From assembly GCA_030830385.1 (NCBI GenBank), contig JAURNA010000348.1:1-9356 (forward strand): DNA of 9,356 nucleotides. Direction: 5' to 3'. The translations under genes and the position numbers were made by a program. Below are positions 5,558 to 9,356 of the stretch, one piece after another (positions within the stretch are counted from its first letter, which is position 1; every line of letters starts with the position of its first letter). Source of the stretch: Crocinitomicaceae bacterium (lineage in GTDB: Bacteria; Bacteroidota; Bacteroidia; Flavobacteriales_D; Crocinitomicaceae). The notes below the pieces were generated by a model that was given only the letters and a program-made list of their open reading frames with translations, made no database searches and was not told where the DNA came from.

Positions 5558-6385
5558 CTACCGATCCAGTGCCAAAATCGGAAGGTTGCTGTGCAATCTC
5601 AACTCGCTTGTAATACTTTTTTGAAATAGCCGTTTCCAGAATCCCTTGTGTTCATGAAGCATCACGATCAGATCGATACCTCTCTGATTCGCAAAATTGA
5701 GAATCCCCATCTCCACATCATCATTGTAACGGTCGAAATAAGCCTGGGGAATTGCACCGAAGAAATTGTGTAGTATCTCCTCTTCCACTTCACTTTCAAC
5801 AGGTAACGGGCCCTCTATTTTTTTCCGAACATGAACTATGGAGATTCGGGACTCGTGAGTTTCGGCGATCTCACGGACAACGAGTAGCTTGTTCAAATTT
5901 TCGGTGATCTGGTAGTTCGTTGTCAGCATGATGTGTTTGGGTGGAGTGGTTTCTGCATTTTCCGGAACACAAATCAAAGGGCACGGCAAGTGGTTCAATA
6001 CCTCCTGAACGACACTCCCCAGAATTGTGTTCATATCGTTGGAAGCACCTCGCGTTCCCATTACGATCAAGTCCACATCGTTGTTCTTTACCAGATCGTT
6101 GACCATGGATGATACATCCCCGAATTTAGAAACAGTCTCGAACGAGCTGTCCTCATGATGATCGAACTCTTTGAACGACTTCAGGAAATCACTGATTTGA
6201 TCATCAACTTCATTCGAAATGGCAGCTATGTACATAGAAATATCAACCTCTAACATTCCGACAGGAGCATAAAAGCTGTGTGCAATTATATATCGGCAGG
6301 GCGTTCCCCGGTACAAGCTTGCTACATAATCGGCGGCTTTCCACGAACCGTCTGAAAAATCTGTTGGTAATAGTATTGTCTTCAT
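5558..6385 (-). CDS. Tandem universal stress protein (UspA family)
   Basis: Cytoplasmic protein of 275 residues with two Usp domains. Domain 1 (about 1-145) begins MKTILLPTDFS with the conserved Asp (D9) and carries the ATP-binding signature G-x2-G-x9-G-S at 110-124 (GTRG...GS), ending in 'CPLICVPE'. Domain 2 (about 150-275) has the fold pattern ('IDLIVM...LPILAL') but in place of the glycine motif reads LHEHKGFWKRLFQKS, so it probably does not bind ATP the same way. This intact/degenerate pairing is common in Bacteroidota. Start is the ATG at 6385, giving the canonical N-terminus; no clear Shine-Dalgarno. It follows the membrane protein gene by 120 bp on the same strand and converges on the Na/Pi gene with 72 bp between. 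Expected to act as a stress or energy-state responder; partner unknown. Confidence 0.92.
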   Translation of the reverse strand: MKTILLPTDFSDGSWKAADYVASLYRGTPCRYIIAHSFYAPVGMLEVDISMYIAAISNEVDDQISDFLKSFKEFDHHEDSSFETVSKFGDVSSMVNDLVKNNDVDLIVMGTRGASNDMNTILGSVVQEVLNHLPCPLICVPENAETTPPKHIMLTTNYQITENLNKLLVVREIAETHESRISIVHVRKKIEGPLPVESEVEEEILHNFFGAIPQAYFDRYNDDVEMGILNFANQRGIDLIVMLHEHKGFWKRLFQKSITSELRLHSNLPILALDR

Positions 6386-6436
6386 ATCACTGTTCCATTC
6401 GTTGACTGCTGATCAAATATCGGTACTATTTTAACC

Positions 6437-6453
6437 ATAAGGCCTTTCCTTAT
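6437..6453. repeat. Short inverted repeat ATAAGG / CCTTAT upstream of the UspA gene
   Basis: Six-base perfect arms (6437-6442, 6448-6453) around a 5-base centre, about 52-68 bp before the UspA start and about 53 bp past the end of the membrane protein gene. No T-run, so not a clear terminator. It could be an operator for the UspA promoter. A sequence GATATTTG, one mismatch from the Bacteroidota -7 pattern TAnnTTTG, lies between it and the start on the minus strand. Confidence 0.3.
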
Positions 6454-6505
6454 TCAGTAAGAAATATGACATTCATCAATTCATGGGACTGCTCTTTGAG
6501 TGGAA

Positions 6506-7138
6506 TCATTTCAACCGATCCGCGGTCCGGCTGAACGTTAGGTTCAATGCCAGAAACCAGAGCAATACCGCTACAAACGTGATCTTTTGTATGATGGGAA
6601 GTAATTCAATATAGTGACCCGTAAAATAAATATAACCGTTCAGCGCAACCATTAGGATGCAAATACAACCTGTCCAGATAAAATGGACCCAACCTTGCCT
6701 TCTTAACCCTAAAAACAGAGAGATAATGGACACCGAACCGAATACGGACGCAAGTACGGCCATTGAGTCGTGTAAATCCGTATGGATCAACAACGCGAAT
6801 GTACAAGCGAGTCCTCCGGAATATTCAATGAGTTTGTTCCAGGGCGTACGCAGTTTAAAAAATCGAGGGAAACTGTAGAAGAAATAAGCCAGACACAGGC
6901 ATAAAATAACAACACCAAACATTGCATAGGGTCTGGCTGTATTGATTTCGCCATTTATCGAATACGGATCTGTAAGATTGCACCAGTAACTATTCTGCCA
7001 ATCGAAGCCTTCTCTTTCCGGAAATGCCCTGGATCCACCGGGATAAAGGTATGCCGCCAGCAAATAAAACCCAATATACAGCACGATTCCTGCGCTCGGT
7101 AAGAAACGAATAGAGTCACGAATGTTCAGCTGTTTCAT
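6506..7138 (-). CDS. Six-span membrane protein of unknown function (DUF998-like)
   Basis: Uncharacterised inner-membrane protein of 210 residues from the ATG at 7138; a TTG at 7156 would add six residues (MIRFSG). I prefer the ATG, but no Shine-Dalgarno site decides it. About six hydrophobic spans are seen. After span 1 comes a conserved-looking extracytoplasmic loop with YPGGS, then GFDWQNSYWCNL, then 'NGEINTARP'. Span 3-4 contains the polar cluster HTDLHD, unusual inside a membrane and suggestive of a metal, proton or ligand site. The layout recalls DUF998-type proteins found beside transport genes, but I cannot confirm the family. It is 120 bp upstream of the UspA gene on the same strand, probably co-transcribed, and divergent from the small baeRF-like gene. 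Confidence 0.75.
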   Translation of the reverse strand: MKQLNIRDSIRFLPSAGIVLYIGFYLLAAYLYPGGSRAFPEREGFDWQNSYWCNLTDPYSINGEINTARPYAMFGVVILCLCLAYFFYSFPRFFKLRTPWNKLIEYSGGLACTFALLIHTDLHDSMAVLASVFGSVSIISLFLGLRRQGWVHFIWTGCICILMVALNGYIYFTGHYIELLPIIQKITFVAVLLWFLALNLTFSRTADRLK

Positions 7139-7488
7139 CCCACTGAATCTAATCAATTATTGCCTGAAACCCAAGGACACATATCTTCCCGGAAATATTC
7201 AGAAGATTTTGTGTTGGCCGATGTTCAGACAACCGATTTCCAAATGCACCCATGTACTGGGCTTTCCGATTCATCCATTCACTTTCCACCAGAAAGCGAC
7301 CGACGGATCATTGCGATAAATATCATATCAGAAGCTGATTTTCCTAATGTAATGCTCCCTGTTCAAGAGCTACATTTGGCTGTGCGAACATTACGATTCA
7401 ACCGTTCCTGCTCAATGTGCGTGATTCCACTTAATTATCCATGGTTTCCGCGCTAACCGGATACAGTTGAAGAGACAAAATTAGAAGT
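7139..7488. other. About 350 bp divergent intergenic region
   Basis: This separates the membrane protein gene (leftward) from the baeRF-like gene (rightward) and should hold promoters for both. A plus-strand frame from TTG 7160 stays open for 98 codons, but its peptide looks non-coding (no family resemblance, erratic composition). A hairpin-forming repeat lies at 7346-7376. Nothing else supportable was seen. Confidence 0.6.
7346..7376. repeat. Imperfect hairpin AATGTA(AT)GCTC / GAGCTACATT
   Basis: Ten paired bases in two blocks (6 and 4) with a 2-base bulge on the left arm and a 9-base loop (7358-7366). It lies about 110 bp before the start of the baeRF-like gene. No T-run follows, so a role as leader RNA structure or protein site is more likely than termination; chance is possible. 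Confidence 0.35.
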
Positions 7489-7890
7489 ATGAAACAAGTT
7501 GGAATTTGGATCGATAAAAGAGAAGCGAAAATCGTTTCTATCGAGAACGGAAAGGAGAATTTAAATACGCTTAATTCTCAAATCGAAGAGTTTAATCCGA
7601 AAGGAGGAAGCGGAACGAAACTCAAAGGTGGGCCACAGGATGTTGTTCAGGACAGCAAGTTTCTGAACCGGGAAAAACATCAGTACTACGATTTCTTTAA
7701 TCGGGTAGTTGACCATGTAAAAGAGGCCGATGAGATTGTCGTCTTCGGGCCGGCTGAAACCGGTGAGAAACTGCATTCGGAATTGCAGAGGAAACACCCG
7801 GATCTCTATGCCAGAACGAAACCTATTGAAAAGGCAGATAACTTGACCGATAATCAGGTAAAAGAATGGGTAAGAAAATTTTACGGGTAA
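7489..7890 (+). CDS. Small eRF1/Pelota domain-2-like protein (baeRF-type), function unknown
   Basis: Soluble protein of 133 residues. It opens with a beta-hairpin pattern QVGIWIDKREAKIV, has a glycine-rich loop followed by GPQDVV, a helix starting REKHQYYDFFNRV, then the strand-turn DEIVVFGPAETGEKL, and ends TDNQVKEWVRKFY. This order matches, as I remember it, a group of short bacterial proteins related to the central (RNase H-like) domain of eRF1/Pelota, often annotated only as hypothetical. It lacks the eRF1 GGQ and NIKS domains, so release-factor activity is not implied by itself; a ribosome- or RNA-linked stress role is a guess. Start ATG 7489 gives the conserved N-terminus; only a weak AGAAG precedes it. 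It is 153 bp upstream of the DAACS gene on the same strand. Confidence 0.7.
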   Translation: MKQVGIWIDKREAKIVSIENGKENLNTLNSQIEEFNPKGGSGTKLKGGPQDVVQDSKFLNREKHQYYDFFNRVVDHVKEADEIVVFGPAETGEKLHSELQRKHPDLYARTKPIEKADNLTDNQVKEWVRKFYG

Positions 7891-8043
7891 GTGCTCCACC
7901 ATATAATCGAATCGCTATCCGGACCTCTCCGCGCACCGCACTTCATTCTGGTTCTCGTCTGATTTATGCAGTGCATTTGCGTTACTCTGAGAAGCCGTCA
8001 AAGACGTGTATCGGTTGACTTCCGTCACCAATTACATACGCCA

Positions 8044-9356
8044 ATGATAGAATTCAGACCGCTTAATAGCCTGTCGGTATACCTGGATCGTCTGCTTAAA
8101 GGCCGCTTATGGCTCAAGGTGATCATTGGCTTATTATTGGGTATGGGAGTCGGTATTTTGATGAATCCGACAACAGGTATCTTCTCGGAGAAAACAAGTT
8201 CGATTTTAGCCGATTGGCTTGATTTACCGGGGCAAGTATTCATGAAATTGATTCAGATGGTCATGATTCCGCTGGTGTTCACGTCCATCATCACCGGAAT
8301 TGTAAGCAACACGTCCCAAAATCTCAAAGCATTTGGTGCTCGTTTATTGCTCTACTTCCTGTTCACGACAACTGTTGCCATTCTTATTGGTATCGTCGTT
8401 ACCCTCATTCTTAAACCCGGACGCTACCTACATTCATTTGGTGGTTTTACGACAGATGAATACGAGGTTGCTGCCAGTGAGCCCGTTCATCTGGTCAATA
8501 ATATTCCGGGAGCCATTTCGAATCTCGTTCCCAATAACCCATTCGAGGCTATCTTAATGGGTGAAATGCTTGGCGTGGTAATATTCACGATTATAATCGG
8601 CGTGGCAATTACCCAATTGCATAACGAAACAGCTCGTCCAATCGTTCGTTTTGCAGAGGCCGTGCAGAAAATTTGTATGATCGTTGTTTCGTGGGCCATG
8701 ATTCTCGTGCCATATGCCGTTTTCGGATTAATTGCGGCACTGTTATCCCAGACTGGACTTCAGATATTCATCGGCTTGGGCTACTATGTACTCACCGTAC
8801 TTCTGGGGCTTTTGATGCTCATGCTGTTCTATTTGATCATTATAGGCGTATTCACCAAAAAAAGTCCGTTGAAATTTTTAACCGCCATCAAGGAACCACA
8901 GCTTTTGGCGTTTTCGACGGCCAGCTCAGCAGCGGTAATGCCTTTATCCATGAAAACGGCCGACGAGAAATTGGGTGTTTCTTCCAATATCAGTGATTTT
9001 GTCATTCCGGTTGGCGCAACGATTAACATGGATGGAACAGCGTTGTTTCAGTGTGCAACAACTATATTCATGGCGCAGGCGTACGGTATAGAATTAACGC
9101 TGGTTAATCTGATCCTGATCACCGTTACGGTAGTTGCTGCATCCATTGGAACTCCCGCCATTCCCGGAGGAGGAGTTATTATTCTGGCATCTGTGTTGCA
9201 AAACGTAGGTATACCTGTTGATGGTCTTGTGGTGATTATTGGGTTGGATCGGATTCTGGGAATGTTCAGAACAGCCACAAACGTTACAGGAGACCTAACG
9301 GCAAGTGTTATTTTTGATGAGTTTTATGGAGGTAAACGCGACAGCCAAACACCGGA
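8044..9356 (+). CDS. DAACS-family sodium:dicarboxylate/amino-acid symporter (GltP/DctA-like), cut at the right edge
   Basis: Inner-membrane secondary transporter; 437 codons are visible with no stop, which is close to full family length (about 400-440). Landmarks: an amphipathic N-terminus then a first span with GLLLGMGVGI, 'KLIQMVMIPLVFTSI' at the usual span-3 site, the HP1 serine-rich tip STASSAA at 291-297, NMDGTA at 328-333 in TM7 (sodium site), GTPAIPGGG at 369-377 in HP2, and a TM8 motif D402-x6-R409-T410-x2-N413-x3-D417. R409 corresponds to the arginine that binds the acidic side chain in GltPh, which supports a dicarboxylate-type substrate. The residue four after D402 is Gly406, where amino-acid transporters carry Asp (GltPh D394). 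The ATG at 8044 gives the normal N-terminus; an in-frame ATG at 7966 would add 26 unlikely residues. Neither has a Shine-Dalgarno site. Confidence 0.93.
   Translation, partial: MIEFRPLNSLSVYLDRLLKGRLWLKVIIGLLLGMGVGILMNPTTGIFSEKTSSILADWLDLPGQVFMKLIQMVMIPLVFTSIITGIVSNTSQNLKAFGARLLLYFLFTTTVAILIGIVVTLILKPGRYLHSFGGFTTDEYEVAASEPVHLVNNIPGAISNLVPNNPFEAILMGEMLGVVIFTIIIGVAITQLHNETARPIVRFAEAVQKICMIVVSWAMILVPYAVFGLIAALLSQTGLQIFIGLGYYVLTVLLGLLMLMLFYLIIIGVFTKKSPLKFLTAIKEPQLLAFSTASSAAVMPLSMKTADEKLGVSSNISDFVIPVGATINMDGTALFQCATTIFMAQAYGIELTLVNLILITVTVVAASIGTPAIPGGGVIILASVLQNVGIPVDGLVVIIGLDRILGMFRTATNVTGDLTASVIFDEFYGGKRDSQTP

Noticed and set aside
7160..7456. 98-codon plus-strand frame between the membrane protein and baeRF-like genes
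   Set aside because: TTG start, no ribosome site, no recognisable domain and unlikely composition; it lies in a region expected to hold two divergent promoters.
7966..8043. Upstream in-frame ATG for the DAACS symporter
   Set aside because: Adds 26 residues rich in Arg/Cys/His with no family counterpart and has no ribosome site; ATG 8044 gives the normal N-terminus.
1..9356. CRISPR array, tRNA or rRNA genes
   Set aside because: No regularly spaced direct repeats and no cloverleaf or conserved rRNA sequence seen on either strand.

Overview
The window looks like a piece of a Bacteroidota chromosome. The signs are a DUF2807 (GIN-domain) lipoprotein with a Cys-Lys-Lys lipobox, a two-domain universal stress protein with a degenerate second half, the general lack of Shine-Dalgarno sites in front of most genes (the lipoprotein gene is the clear exception), and the family-level look of the membrane proteins. 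I cannot name a genus. No tRNA, rRNA or CRISPR array was seen.

The left 1.34 kb (+ strand) holds the C-terminal part of a trehalose-6-phosphate synthase (otsA, cut by the window edge) overlapping by 11 bp a complete trehalose-phosphatase (otsB). Together they make trehalose from a nucleotide-sugar donor and glucose-6-phosphate. This block is clearly AT-richer (about one third G+C in hand-counted lines) than the rest (low to mid forties). The seam between the two compositions, about 1320-1530, carries the left end and the first codons of an IS256-type insertion sequence. The IS end supplies the last seven codons and the stop of otsB. The transposase is broken by a stop after nine codons and truncated.

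From 1651 to 4003 (- strand) lies a two-gene unit: a DUF2807 lipoprotein followed by a GT39/ArnT-like integral-membrane glycosyltransferase. A 510 bp non-coding stretch with two inverted repeats separates it from the next block.

From 4514 to the right edge is a set of ion-transport and stress genes: a short Na/Pi-cotransporter-type protein (+), a tandem UspA protein (-), a six-span membrane protein of unknown function (-), a small protein resembling the eRF1/Pelota domain-2 (baeRF-like) group (+), and a nearly complete DAACS sodium:dicarboxylate/glutamate-type symporter (+) that runs off the end. A plausible common theme is sodium-coupled uptake of phosphate and organic acids together with stress response, but only proximity supports that.

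The points most worth checking are the IS256 remnant fused to otsB at a compositional seam (old rearrangement or assembly join), the ATG/TTG start conflict of the glycosyltransferase, and substitutions at usually conserved substrate-site residues in both symporters. I did not find convincing evidence of a wholly new multi-gene system.
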